A stretch of DNA of 64,000 bases from Medicago truncatula (GCF_003473485.1 NC_053045.1:45116494-45180493); one strand, 5' to 3'. Positions 45,690 through 57,150 are shown, counted from the stretch's first letter. Notes: generated by a model from the letters alone, not told the origin. A program made the numbers and translations.

Positions 45690-45990
45690 CTATAAATAGA
45701 CAAACTAATGTACAATGGTATTCAAGGCGGAGATGCAATAACAATAATTTTGAGGGCCACCACCAGACTAAATATCCCATCATATAATAAGTTGATTGCT
45801 AGTGTGTTGCCTTTTATCTTATGTTACTAACCCACTACTAAATATCCCTAACAATTTATAAATAGACAAACTTATGTACATTTGTATTTTGAGCTGCAAT
45901 AACGATAATATTGAGGCTTCACCACACCGTATACCTCCTCATACATTAAGCTAATCACTAGTATCTTGCCTCTTAAGTCTTGACCCATAT
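45690..45990. repeat. Tandem direct repeat, about 160 bp
   Basis: ATAAATAGACAAACTAATGT at about 45693 recurs as ATAAATAGACAAACTTATGT at about 45859, and GCAATAACAATAATTTTGAG recurs as GCAATAACGATAATATTGAG. The pair lies in an insertion (about 45540-46165) that splits the 3' flank of the pseudogene from the AGP side. Its origin is not recognised. Confidence 0.6.
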
Positions 45991-46530
45991 TAATTGCTAA
46001 ACTTATGTACATTTCGTATACTATATTTTTCTAACAATTAAGCATTAGTGTTTTCTAACAATTATGGTGCTTGTGCTGTTTTTTTTTTTAAATCAGGTAT
46101 CCTCCGCGCGCAACTGCGGAGACTAAGCTAGTAGAGACCTGTTCCATCTTATCTAAGCGCTCTTGGGTATGCGTGTGCTATTATGTACGAAAGAAATTAA
46201 CAAAAAAACAAAAAACAAAAAATTATGTTCCTTGCTTAGTTTTCAATTCTGGTTCCCTTCAAATACATACACTAATTTAAATATTTTTTTGCACAAGTAC
46301 ACTAATTCAAATATTAATTTATCCCTAATAAAAGAAAACCGAGGCAGATTTTTTTACGGCCACCGTGTGAGAAAGGGAATCAAACAATAGTATAACCAAG
46401 ATAAGACCAGAAAATAATTGCAAGCAAATAAAAAGAGTTGAAAAGCTTAAAAAGAGTTGACTATCCATGTAAATACATGATTAAAAAAGAACAAAATACA
46501 TAAAATAAAATAAAAACTCAATGTAACTCT

Positions 46531-47139
46531 CTACATCAATATCAAAGCCGCAATAAAAACGACAGCAGCAGCATATCCGGCAACGTTGAATCCATTCATA
46601 GTGGCACCGTTTGTGGGCGTTGATGGTGCTTTAGTTGGAGGAGTAGAGATCGACGATGGTGCTTTAGTTGGAGGAGTAGAGATTGACGATGGAGTAATAG
46701 CAGGAGCGGCAGCAGGGGAGGCGTGAGGAGGAGGAGATGGTGGAGAGTTGATGGCGGACGGTGAAGGAGAAGGACTGCTCGTTACAGGTACGGGAGAAGA
46801 TGCCACCGGTGAGTTAGCGCTGGTGGAGGGAGCAATCGCAGGTGATGGTGCTTGAGATGGAGGAGTTGAGATCGACAATGGAGTAACTGCAGGAGCGGCA
46901 ACAGGAGAAGCAGGAGAACCAAAGGAAGCAGGAGGAGGAGATGTTGGATAGTTAACTGCGAACGGTGAAGGAGATGGAGCGTTCATCAAAGGAACGGGAG
47001 AAGATACCGCCGGTGAGATAGCCAAGGGAGATCCCGCAGGAGATGGAGTGGCAACAGGAGATGATGATAGAGATCGTGCAAAGGTAGAACTAACCAATAG
47101 TGAGGCCACAAGCATCAACACAACCATGTAGGAAGCCAT
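46531..47139 (-). CDS. Classical arabinogalactan protein, copy 3 (long form)
   Basis: 202 residues, intronless. Signal peptide MASYMVVLMLVASLLVSS. The glycosylation core is doubled: two successive blocks each run SPVPV/SPVPL ... PSPSPxAxNxPxSPPP ... AVTP/AITPSSISTPP. Near the C-terminal end SSISTPPTKAP occurs twice in a row (direct repeats at about 46628-46690). The GPI-type tail is VAGYAAAVVFIAALILM. The longer core should hold about twice as many arabinogalactan chains as the single-block copies. Confidence 0.92.
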   Translation of the reverse strand: MASYMVVLMLVASLLVSSTFARSLSSSPVATPSPAGSPLAISPAVSSPVPLMNAPSPSPFAVNYPTSPPPASFGSPASPVAAPAVTPLSISTPPSQAPSPAIAPSTSANSPVASSPVPVTSSPSPSPSAINSPPSPPPHASPAAAPAITPSSISTPPTKAPSSISTPPTKAPSTPTNGATMNGFNVAGYAAAVVFIAALILM

Positions 47140-47253
47140 AGTAGAAATTTGATGAAGGACGATGAAGTTTCTGAAGCAGCGTTGAGCGAGTAGGATTAGG
47201 GTTTGGAACTGTGGTGAAAAAGGACAAGGGTTGAAGGATATATTTATAGAAGC

Positions 47254-47290
47254 CTAACCGCGTAAATATGCTTTTTCATAGGGTAAGTTG
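47254..47290 (-). promoter_or_regulatory. CGCG block of AGP copy 3, partly lost
   Basis: Plus strand AACCGCGTAAATATGCTTTT: the first CGCG box remains, the second has become ATGC. TATTTATAG at 47241-47249 is the TATA element in reverse. Confidence 0.5.
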
Positions 47291-48440
47291 TTTTTTGTGA
47301 GGGATCATAGGGTGAGTTGTTACTGACTGGTTGTTGATCTTTTTTATTATTATCTTTTTATGTTTTTTGGTCAAGATTATTGATTTATTTTTTGTCGAAT
47401 AGTCTAGTTGTTGCAGCTCACATAATATAAATGTAGAGAAATGGGGTGTCAGGGTTCGAACTTCTGCCCCTGCATAAATTATTCTTATTTTAATATAATT
47501 TAATTTATTTTCAATTGATAATTTAAATAATATTATAAAAAGGATAAATTAGTTTAAAGGGTAAAAATAGAAGAAAAAAGTCTAGCTCAAAATGGTGTAT
47601 GCCAATTATATAGTGTTATTTTTTGTTTGTAAGAGTCTTTTATATAGTGTTATACATAGATGTTTGTGGCTTACCAATTGTAACAAACTACGTTATTTTT
47701 AACCAACAATATAACAAATATAATATTATAATTTGATAAAAAAATATTATATAAATTCTTCACTTTTTCAGTAACACCAACAATATAAAATATTTATAAA
47801 CAAATTCATTTAAGAGTATAATTCTAATTATAACAAACTCTATATGTTTACTTGTCAAAAAAAGAAACTCTATATGTTTATACTTTACCAACAATATAAT
47901 AAATATATCCAATCTTATTAATCTCCAATTTACGAGCCCATTTGTTACAATTTTAAAAAAATCATTTTTTATAAAAAATAATAATAATCACTAATATCCT
48001 TCCAAAATAATAGAATTTAGAAAAAAAACAACTTCAAAGTTTTTTTTTTTAGGGAAAAATTCAAAGTTGTTATGTAGCTTATGAGAAAATATATTTTTTC
48101 CTTGAAAGAAAAGATTTTTTTATTTTTTTTTTTACCAAGCAAAAATGTAATATATTAACATTGACAAAGTAGTCTCCTTAGCACAAGGCGTACCAAAAAA
48201 ATCACTAGATAGAACTAATTTTACATCAAAAAATATTTTTTATATAGTTGTATTCAAACATACTGAATTTTTTTCTTCTTAAGTGATTTTTATTTTGGTA
48301 AATAAACGCAAAATAGATTCTGATTTTTTATAAAATCTCTAAAAATAATCTCTAAAACTCAAAATAATTGTAATTTTAATTTGTAACATACATACCTTAT
48401 ACCAATTAATCAACATTGTGGTCTATTTGGTTGGTTGCAA
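47291..48440. other. AT-rich spacer
   Basis: No gene. 47388-47478 is a minus-strand SINE remnant (GGGTTCGAACTTCTGCCCC on the plus strand). The rest is very AT-rich with TAACAAA-type repeats. Confidence 0.5.
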
Positions 48441-48441
48441 C

Positions 48442-49060
48442 TAGGGATGAAAATAGGTCAGGTCGGTCTACGGCCTAACCTACGACAAGTCAAACCATAC
48501 TTTTTTCTTAAATAGAGATTGCATAGACTTTTTTAGAAGCCTGATTAAATTAAAAGGTCAGACCACATGTCATTCAAAAAGCCCTTAAGCTTGTTAGACC
48601 GATCTATTTAAGTAAACATGAATAGTATTATTTATTATTATATTATATTTTTCACTTTGAATTAAAATATAAATTTGTTATCTTTTTTCAATAATTTAAG
48701 CTTATTATATACATTAGTCTTTTGCATATATATAAAGGTATTATTATAAACTAGAATTGAAGTAAGATACAATTTATTGTGAAATGCCTTAAAACCTCAT
48801 GTTGATTATCAAAGAAGAGTTTAACCTAATTGATCTATTTGTTCACTAGTTTATTTAAACTTGCATCACATTGCTTATTTAAAAATGTTCATAAGATATA
48901 GGCTTTTAAACAGGTTATCAGGTCGTATCAGGTTTTCATAAGGTCAGGCTCAGGCCTAAAATGTAAGCCTTTTACTAGCCGCAAGCCAAGCTTATAGGCT
49001 TTAAAAAAAATTGGTAGGTTAGACCTAGGCCTTGCAAAGTCTAGCTCGGTCTAGCCTTTC
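48442..49060. mobile_element. Non-autonomous element with GGTC/GACC-rich arms
   Basis: The left end TAGGGATGAAAATAGGTCAG and subterminal GGTCGGTCTACGGCCTAACC are mirrored at the right by GGTTAGACCTAGGCC and CTCGGTCTAGCCT. The layout matches a repeat common in legumes. No ORF. Superfamily not decided. Confidence 0.5.
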
Positions 49061-49092
49061 TAGGTACAACATATGGAAATAGGAAAATAAGC

Positions 49093-49613
49093 CATGCTCA
49101 ATCAATTACAATAATTAATTTTCATAAAAATAAAAATAAAATAAAATAAAAAAAAGACTAAGGATCTTTGAGGGAGAGTGTACTAGCTCTAATGAAAGAA
49201 ATGACCAAACAAAACTAAAATTAATTTTCCTTTTGTTTGTTCGATTTTCAATTCTGGTTTCCTTCAATTGATCTGATTTGTCCATCATAATCAGAAAAAC
49301 ATTGACAGAGTATGAACGAAGGTGATGATGGCAATAATAATCGAATATAAAAATAATTGCAAGCAAATAGCATAAATAGATTTTTTTTTTTTTTTTTTGA
49401 AACAAGCATAAATAGATTCATGTAAATTCATAAAAAATAACTGCAAGCAAATAGCATAAATAGATTCATGTAAATTCATAAAATAAAAATAAAAAATAAA
49501 ATAAAATAAAAAACACAACAATAAGAGTCAGGAATATGTAAATTTGTGATTACAAAAAAGTCAAAAAAAGAAACATCTCAGCGTCTACCCTAACAAAAAA
49601 AACTCAGCCAAGT
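49093..49613. repeat. 3' flank of the duplicated AGP unit (copy 4)
   Basis: GCTCAATCAATTACAATAAT, GAGGGAGAGTGTACTAGCTC and GAAAGAAATGACCAAACAAA match the corresponding flank of copy 5 (57160-57260), and the latter part matches the 3' flank of the intact partner gene (37104 onward). A local 60-base duplication (AAATAGCATAAATAGATTCA) lies at 49365-49480. Confidence 0.7.
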
Positions 49614-50171
49614 CTATATCATCAAAACAGCAGCGAAAACCACAACAGCAGCAGATCCGGCAACAGTGAATCTGTTGAAAGCGGCGCCGTTTGTGGATGT
49701 TGATGGTGATTTAGATGGAGGGGTAGAGATAGACGTTGGAGTAATAGCAGGAGGAGGAGATGGTGGAGAGTTGTTGGTGGACGGTGATGGAGAAGGAATG
49801 CTCTTCGCAGGCACGGGAGCAGATGCCGCCGTTGAGTTAGCGGAGGGAGAAATCGCTGGTGATGGTGCTTGAGATGGAGGAGTAGAGATCGACGATGGAG
49901 TCACAGCAGGAGCGGCAACGGGAGAAGCAGCGGCAGCTGGAGAACCAGGAGCGGCAGCGGGAGGAGCAGATGCTGGTGAGTTGATGGCGAACGGTGAAGG
50001 AGATGAAGCACCAGGAAGAGGAGCAGATGCCACTGGTGAGTTAGCGGAGGGAGAAATTATTGGTGATGGAAACGGAGAAAACATGGGCGATGATGATGGT
50101 GGTGATCGAGCAACTGTGGAATCCAGCAGCAGTGCAACCAAAAGCATCAGCACAACGGTGTAGGAAGCCAT
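49614..50171 (-). CDS. Classical arabinogalactan protein, copy 4 (long form)
   Basis: 185 residues, intronless. Signal peptide MASYTVVLMLLVALLLDSTVA. Two core blocks, each with ISPSANS followed by ASAPxP, PSPSPxxxNSPxSxPP and a TP(S/T)SISTPP motif, as in copy 3. The GPI-type tail is VAGSAAVVVFAAVLMI. It shares the doubled core with its neighbour copy 3, so those two probably descend from one doubled ancestor. Its promoter lacks CGCG boxes, and an L1 fragment lies only about 230 bases upstream of the start. Confidence 0.92.
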   Translation of the reverse strand: MASYTVVLMLLVALLLDSTVARSPPSSSPMFSPFPSPIISPSANSPVASAPLPGASSPSPFAINSPASAPPAAAPGSPAAAASPVAAPAVTPSSISTPPSQAPSPAISPSANSTAASAPVPAKSIPSPSPSTNNSPPSPPPAITPTSISTPPSKSPSTSTNGAAFNRFTVAGSAAVVVFAAVLMI

Positions 50172-50270
50172 AGTAGAAAGATGAAGAAGGAGAATGGGAA
50201 TATTAGGGTTTGAAGCAGTGATATTGTGTTGTGAAGAAAATATTAGGGCTGCAAAGGTTATTTATATAAG

Positions 50271-50304
50271 CTTAAACGCTTCTTCCCGTTTCTAGGTTAA
50301 GTCG
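50271..50304 (-). promoter_or_regulatory. Promoter block of AGP copy 4, CGCG lost
   Basis: Plus strand CTTAAACGCTTCTTCCCGTT then TCTAGGTTAAGTCG: alignable with the other copies, but both CGCG boxes have been lost. Confidence 0.5.
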
Positions 50305-50399
50305 TTATGACTTATGAGTCGGTGATTTTTTTTTTTGTTTTTTTGAATAATACAATTTTTTTTTACAATTTTTTTTAAATTACTGTTGTATTTATCTTT

Positions 50400-51390
50400 T
50401 TCTTTTTGATCAAAATAAAGTTAACTATCATTAATCAACTAATGTGCAATACAAGAAGGATAAGAGTTAAAAATGCGGTGACTAGCCCAAGAACAGACCG
50501 CCCTAGCTAAAGTATGAGCAACCATGTTCGATTGTCTCCTAACAAACTTCACCTCGAAGTTGGAATGTAAAGATAACTGATAAATAATACTAGAAACAAT
50601 AGCATAGAATTCTGAATCACCATGGCCCAGAGACGAAAGAGCTTGCACTAAAGTAGCAGAGTCAGACTCGAAGACAACCCGGTCCCATCTGTTCACATAA
50701 GCAAAGTGAATAGCATCGAGTAAGGCTACTGCCTCCCCCTCCAAAACTGTCATATTTGCCCGTTTCCATTTCGTTTGTGCCCGAATAAATTTCCCTCGGG
50801 AGTCTCTAACACAACATGCAGAGGATGTAAGACGATTACGGTCATGGAACGCGGCATCCACATTGCACTTCAACCATGTCTCGCTCGGTTTCTCCCAAAC
50901 TAAGTTGTTACGTACCTTGCACCCTATTCCGGTCATGTTGCACAACCGGTAGTGAGGGATGTTTATGAACCTCATGCCATTGCTGCCATGCATCCAGAGC
51001 TGTCCTTCCAATGCTTGTTGAAGGTATAATGAGCGTCCTTCCAAATGACATCATTACATGCAGCCCAAATTTTCCAAAGAAGTAAAGCCACACGACCAGC
51101 AATGTCTCGGCTTTCTGAACAACATATGTCAAAAACAAAATTTGTCAAACTACTCTCAGTTCCAACTCGCGTTTGCAACACAGTCGAAAGTCCTGTCCAA
51201 TACCAACTTTCACTCGCCACCGTACAGCCCACAAAAGCATGCCAATCATCCTCAACATCCGTATCACACCAGGGGCAGTTCAATGTGTAACAACTCCATC
51301 ATAGCTAGTTTGTCCCGACGACTCCCATATCTAACGACGATGAGAAATTGAATCTCATCACCGTCTTCAACGGGTTTGGGTATCCATACA
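50400..51390 (-). mobile_element. L1-type LINE 3' end with RNase H domain
   Basis: Minus-strand reading frames encode the zf-RVT zinc finger (CPWCDTDVEDDWHAFVGC; then LLLWKIWAACNDVIW) and a plant-type RNase H (VDAAFHDRNRLTSSACCVRD; VVFESDSATLVQALSS; VKFVRRQSNMVAHTLAR) ending near 50439. The two parts are in different frames with a shift near 50975-51040, and the reverse transcriptase is absent, so it is a 5'-truncated, dead copy, though the RNase H frame is still open for about 200 codons. TTTTTGAATAA on both sides (about 50342 and 51403) may be the target duplication. Confidence 0.8.
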
Positions 51391-51864
51391 GTGAATCATT
51401 TTTTTGAATAAAAAATTCAAGTTTTTTCCAGTCCCGGGAATAATGTTATAATGTATTATGCAGTAATATGCTCACTTTAACATTTTTTTATCGAATAATT
51501 TGGTTGCTCTTATAAATATCAATGGCAGGTTTTATAACATGACAAATATCAATGAGTAATAAAGTAATTTCTACATTCATGATAGGTTTGTGTATGAGTT
51601 CGAGATGAGTACATATATCTTTGTTATTAGTCTCGTACCCGTGTTTTAAAATCGAGGAAAATCCAAACACATACCCAAACTAGTCAAAACGGAGAAACAC
51701 ATCAAATCGAGGTGGGTTCAGCCAAATAACCGTGAATACCGGTTTTACTATCATGCCTAAATAAAATGGATATATATTCTAACAAATTATACTGTCAAAA
51801 CATAAAATAGAAACAGAAAGTGTACTAAAAAAGAATTAAAAAGGAGCATATAGTGTAATAGTTA
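51391..51864. other. Spacer
   Basis: No gene. Contains sequence reading TAAAATCGAGGAAAATCCAA and GTGGGTTCAGCC, probably pieces of an old non-autonomous element. Confidence 0.4.
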
Positions 51865-52196
51865 GAGCATCCACAAAGGAGATCCTCAACTCCGAGCTCT
51901 TAAATAGGTCCCACGGACGCATCACTTTTTAATAATTTTTTAATAATAGCATTTAATAGGTACTCAACCACTCCAATGGAGATCCTTTAACAAAAGGTCT
52001 AATAGGGTCCCACAAATATTATTTAATTGCCATGAAAATTATTATTTTAATAAAAAATGATGTGGATCCATTTAAGAATGGGGCTTAATAGTTAGACCTT
52101 GAATCTTTTAAGACCCCCAAGTTTTTTTTCCCACAATAAGGGTACCTATTAGGTACCAGATCTTAAATGGTGAAGACCTCACCATTGTGGATGCTC
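51865..52196. mobile_element. Tourist/Harbinger-type MITE, 332 bp
   Basis: Termini GAGCATCCACAA and TTGTGGATGCTC, flanked by TTA on both sides (51862-51864 and 52197-52199). A 3-bp TTA target duplication is the mark of the PIF/Harbinger group. No ORF. Confidence 0.8.
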
Positions 52197-52299
52197 TTAG
52201 TAATCCTCAGTAAAAAATAAAATAAAAAGTAAATCCTTCCCTCAAATAAAATATCAATTAATTAGCAATCCTGGTTGTATCCGGAGTAAATAAAATATT

Positions 52300-52450
52300 C
52301 AATCAGAAAACGCATATGACCATTACAAAAAAAAAAAAAGGAAAAGAAATTTGAACTAGAAAGATGAAATTAAATATATTAATATAAAACGCATATGACT
52401 GTTACAAAAAATAAAAGGAAAAAAATTTGAACTAGAAAAAGGAAATACAA
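52300..52450. repeat. Short tandem duplication
   Basis: AAAACGCATATGACCATTAC with AATTTGAACTAGAAAGATGAA is repeated about 75 bases later as AAAACGCATATGACTGTTAC with AATTTGAACTAGAAAAAGGAA. Confidence 0.7.
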
Positions 52451-52970
52451 TATACTATTCGGGTAATATTTTATTATTTATTTATAAAATTGTGACAACG
52501 TCTTCGTGAGCTTAACTCAATTGACATGAATAATGCAAAAAAAAAAACAAAACTATCGTAACATTTTCAGAACATTCTTTGACCTCACAAATACGAGACA
52601 GTTGAATGTCAACCCAATACAACCATTAAAGTGATCTTGGTACAAGAATATGGTATTAAAAGAAATCACTAAGTCACAAGGATGAATTCCTTAAAAAAAA
52701 AAAAAGTCACAAGGATGAATGAAGATTAAATGAAAACTTTAAATATGTTCATAAAATGAATTCTATAAAAAGAGAGTTAAGATCTTATCCATTTGTCATT
52801 TCCATCTCTATCATTTGGAGAGATAATCTTTATCATTTGAAGAGATAAAGATACAAAAATAGATGAATTCATCAAAATATACAAAAGGAACGGTTTCTTT
52901 TTTTGAAATATACAAAAGGAACCTATTGAATGACATATAACATATAAAAAGAATATATTTAATGGTTGAC

Positions 52971-53362
52971 TTAAATATGTATTTGAACCTTGCAATTAGG
53001 GGTCGTTTAAAAATTGGTCCCTGTAATCGCTAATCCTGGCAATTTACCCTTGCATTGTTTAATCATTTAAAATTTCGTCGCTCTCCCCACTTAATCACTG
53101 CCGAGCCACATGAAATTCTAATTTTACCCCTGGGTTTCCAATTCTTTCTTCATTATTTTGTCCTCTTCTTAAGGGCAAAATTGGAATTTCATGTGTGGCA
53201 GTGATTGCCACGTCATCAAATTAGTGACGTGGCAATGATTAAATTGGTCAAAGGACGAAATTTAAAATGATTAATGATTGCAAGACTAGTTTGCAAGGAT
53301 TAGCGATTACAGGGACCAATTTTTAAACGACCCCTAATTGCAAGGATCAAATACATATTTAA
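52971..53362. mobile_element. Long-TIR MITE, 392 bp
   Basis: TTAAATATGTATTTGAACCT with ATTAGGGGTCGTTTAAAAAT at the left is inverted at the right as ATTTTTAAACGACCCCTAAT and TCAAATACATATTTAA; arms of about 75 bases. A second inner pair (GCCACATGAAATT, AATTTCATGTGTGGC) is present. No ORF. The target duplication is unclear. Confidence 0.75.
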
Positions 53363-54690
53363 TATTGGCTCCACCAAAATGTGAGTAACACTAACAAGCT
53401 TGGACATATGAGAAGATGACAACACATGTGTGAGAGAGAGAGAGAGTTTGAGGTACCACAAGTATTAAAAAGCTAATGACAAAAGTGTTCCTATTACATG
53501 ATACTAAAAGACAAAGTGTGTCTTTAATACAACTCAACTTGATTTGTTTTCTGCCAAATCTCCACAAAAATATGCATGGTACTGTTCATAAAATATATGA
53601 GATGACATCACAAAAACGCATATGTTTATTAGTTGTCCTTACCTTAAAAAAGAAAAATGATATCGGTAGAACTACTTTGTGACAACTTTCTCTCACATAC
53701 TCAGATTATATTCTTATTCTCTCTTTTCTTTTTTTTCTCTCCATTATTTTTGAGCAATAAAAATAGAGAAAAAAGAGGTTATCTCAAAAGTTGTTTCAAA
53801 TAGATGTTCAAATATCATTACTCCTAAAAAAAAATGTTTATTAGGTCCTATATACATCAGCTGAGAACGTTATCAACACTGCAAGAACATTTTGACAAAA
53901 GGCTTCAACAAGAGTGAAGTACTCTAATGTGTTGGTAACTTTTCCTTCCCACCTTTGCCTCTAGAAACTCCTGTTATTTACCACATCAAGGATGGTCCTC
54001 ATCTATAAATGTTCAACAAGGACAAAGAGCATAAGTCTTGAGCATAATCATACTCTCTTGATATTTGTCAATCATCAAGAAACATCAAAGACTCCTTTGT
54101 TTTTATCATCTACATCATTCAAGCTCATGCATAGAAATCAAACATCTTTAAAGGCAGCAACTTATTTTACACTAGTTTTTTAAGTGAGTAAGAAACATGT
54201 CAAAACATTCATCAATTTTAAAATTGCTCTAGTTACTCATTGAAAGCGTAATTAAGAAGTGTAAAGGCAAGGTTGCCAAATCAAGGTTGTAAAGTCGAAG
54301 TGGTTAAAAGGAAATTGAGTGTAAAGATCCTAGGGTGATCTAAGAAAATGCATAGAGATAGTATTAAATCTTAAGTGCATGGTGGAAAATATCACAATAT
54401 TGTGTGGACTAAAGTAGCCTACATTGGATAAACCAATATAACTTTATGTGTGTGATTCTCTAATTAACTCGCCTCATTTAAATTTCCAATTTACACTTGC
54501 TATAGTTATTAAATGTTGTTTCTTACTAAGTAAGTAATCAAATAAAAGTTATCAGTTTAGAAGTTTTATTGCAAATTTTTTGAATGGATCACAATCCAAA
54601 ATCCCATTTTACTTCAGAAAGAATCACGTTCACAACTTATGTAATGAAGGATATGAGATCTTAGTGCTCTTTAAAATGGTACACATTGGA
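53363..54690. other. Spacer
   Basis: No supported gene; a (GA)n run lies near 53431. Short ORFs show no motif. Confidence 0.45.
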
Positions 54691-55820
54691 TAGGAGGATC
54701 AAATTATACATATCATCGAATTCAAATACACAAAAGTAAAAGAAGCATTGAAAAGGATGAGTAATGATTAGGAAGTTGGACCAAATAACATATCTATTGA
54801 ACTATGAAAAAGTCTTGACGATAAAAGCAAGGGGTGGCTCACCAAATATTTTAACAAAATTATGAGGTTAAAGAAAATGTTAGACGAGTAGAGTATAACA
54901 ACTTAATTTAATTCCAATCTATAAGAGCAATGGAGGATATATAAAATTGTACAACTTATAGAGAGGCCAAACTTATGAGTCACACCATGAAGTTATGGAA
55001 AAGAATGATTGAGAGAAGAAAGAAACTCAATTTAGTAATAACTAATTTGTATTTACGTCTGGAAGCTTAAGGTCCACCATATATGGAACCAATCTACTTA
55101 ATTACTATGATGAGTGATGGAGCAATATATGATCAATTAAAAAGACTTGCGCTTAATTTTCACTAATTTAGAGAAGAATGATGGTACAACGCCTAGAGAT
55201 ATTTTAAGGAAAGCCCTAAAGACGAAAGGGGGTTAGGTTGCTTAATCTAAGAAGTCAAATATATGTACAAGGGGTTCTTGACCAGCGAGAGAACGTATAT
55301 AAGTTGGGGCCACTAACAATTTTCCTAAAAGAATAGCATTTCACTAAGGATGAAATCAAAGTCATTATATTTTTACTTAAGTTTTTTATGTACTTATGAT
55401 ACACATCCAAGAGTTAGCGCCGAGATGTATACTTTTTATTGATGATATAATCTTACTTCGAGAGTTGGTGGAGAAAGTAAATGAGATTGGAGACAAGCCT
55501 TAGAAGTGTATGACTTTCCCCTCAGTAGAAGTAAGACAAAATATATATGCAATGTAGATTTAGCAAAAGGCCAATCATTCCTAGCATAGAGATGAAAGAA
55601 GAACATATGATACCATAAGTTACATGATTTAGATATCTTGGATCCACCATATAAAACAAAGGATAATTATAAGTAGATGTAAACCATCGAATTCAAGGTG
55701 GATGGTTAATTTATCGATTAACTATATCATAGTCAATGGTGTATTGAACAGGGTGTTGGGATGAAAAGAACCAAAATTAAATAAATTAAGTGCAGTAGAT
55801 GTGAAGATGTCGACTTTCAC
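54690..55820 (+). mobile_element. RTE-type LINE remnant
   Basis: In shifting frames it spells a decayed reverse transcriptase: VKEALKRMSN, EVGPNNISIE, WLTKYFNKIMRLKKM, LIPIYKSNGG, then the YADD region as DTHPRVSAEMY with DDIILLRE, then YLGSTI and VDVNHRIQGGW, and NKLSAVDVKM near the end. The order and spacing match RTE-clade LINEs. Many stops and frameshifts; long dead. A SINE follows at 55842. Confidence 0.75.
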
Positions 55821-55841
55821 TATTAGAAAAATCAGAAATGG

Positions 55842-55973
55842 TTCCCCGTGAGCTTAACTCAGTTGGTAGGGATATTGCATATTTTATGCAGGAGCCGGGG
55901 TTCGAACATCGGACACTCCACTTCTCCACAATTAAATTGTGTGAACTCTAGCCACTAGACTACTTGACAAAAA
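55842..55973 (+). mobile_element. tRNA-derived SINE, well preserved
   Basis: Starts TTCCCCGTGAGCTTAACTCA (box A-like), has GCCGGGGTTCGAACATCGG (box B-like), then CTAGCCACTAGACTACTTGA and an A tail. The flanks AAAATCAGAAATGG (55828-55841) and AAAATTGGAAATGG (55974-55987) are a 14-base target duplication with two differences. Confidence 0.85.
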
Positions 55974-56164
55974 AAAATTGGAAATGGAGAGGGACCAATT
56001 TCATCGTTATATTGCGAAATTTCCATCTCTACATACTTTAGAAACAAATTTGGGGACGAAACTGAATATGTCTTAGAGACGTATTGTCTTACCACACATA
56101 CTTTACAGACATATTGCCTTACCAAAGGAACACTTAAATTTTGTAAACATCTAGGGTTGAAAAT

Positions 56165-56380
56165 ATGCAAACCAGTCGGCAATTCTTTAACAATGCAAAA
56201 AGGTAGCTACATTCAAGGCCTCAACCTTAAAAAGGTAACTTGATGCTAATTTTTTTTTCAACTTGTACTTCATTGAATTAAAGGATGATGAGGTTCAACA
56301 ACAGGAAGCTCCAACTTCTACAATTTTCACGTTTTCTTCTTGGTTTGAACTAACATCCCTCATTATTGCCATGATGAGAG
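56165..56380 (+). pseudogene. Decayed copy of exons 1-2 of the 35785 gene
   Basis: GGCAATTCTTTAACAATGCA with AGGTAGCTACATTCAAGGCC matches the end of exon 1 and its donor region. 56275-56380 copies exon 2 in frame: DDEVQQQEAPTSTIFTFSSW and FELTSLIIAMMRG, ending at the same donor (AGAG|GTTGCA). Homology continues a little into the intron and is lost near 56415; exons 3-4 are missing. The open frame of exon 2 helped define exon 2 of the intact gene. Confidence 0.8.
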
Positions 56381-57150
56381 GTTGCACCTACTAATTTAAA
56401 TTAACCAAGAAAACAATTTGACCATTCCTTGACAAGTGATATTTTGCAGTGGCTTACCCCCTTCAACATTGGAAGTTTCCAATGCTTCTTAAGGAAGTGA
56501 CATACTTCCACTAAGGCTTGAAATTGTTGACATGATTTCATGATTTCACGACATAACCGAAACCACTGGAGGTTGACATTGCAACGGTGCTCACAACTTT
56601 GGACACGCCAAAAGTAAGTTACTTGTCGTGTTAGAAGTACATGAATTGCTAAATTTTTCACAACAGCATGCACGCGTATGAAAATAATCATCACCACAAG
56701 AAAAAGGTTACACACGTAAGTTACAATAGCTCGTTCGACCGGGCCTTCCAAATTGTCTACTGTGATCTTTTTTGTTACAATATAAGCAAATTAACTTTTT
56801 ATATTCATATATTTAACGATATATGTTGTTCATATACCACATACATCATTAAATGAATGAACTTAAAAAGTCAATTTTATTTATATTTAGAAATGGAGGA
56901 AGTAATTATGAACTGCGTCAAACCGACCATAAATAAATGTTTAATCAATGTGATCATGGGTGTGTTTTATAAAGTGTTTTGAAAAAAAGAAGGTGTATTT
57001 TGTTGAGTTGACTTTTAAACATACGTATGTGACCTTATTGACAAAAAAATGTATGTTGTCATTAGTTTGCAAAACAACTCCCGCACTACTTAAAATTTAT
57101 GGGTATGTGTTTGATTGATTTTCCCAAGTCAATTACATGGTATTGGTACC
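56381..57150. other. Spacer replacing partner exons 3-4
   Basis: A minus-strand ORF of 116 codons (56401-56751) has no recognisable motif. 56745-56905 resembles the Stowaway family at 60411 (AATATAAGCAAATTAACTTT; AATGAATGAACTTAAAAAGT; AATGGAGGAAGTA) but its left end is eroded. Confidence 0.5.

Noticed and set aside
56401-56751. Minus-strand ORF of 116 codons
   Set aside because: No motif, no splice partner and no homologous frame in the other AGP units.
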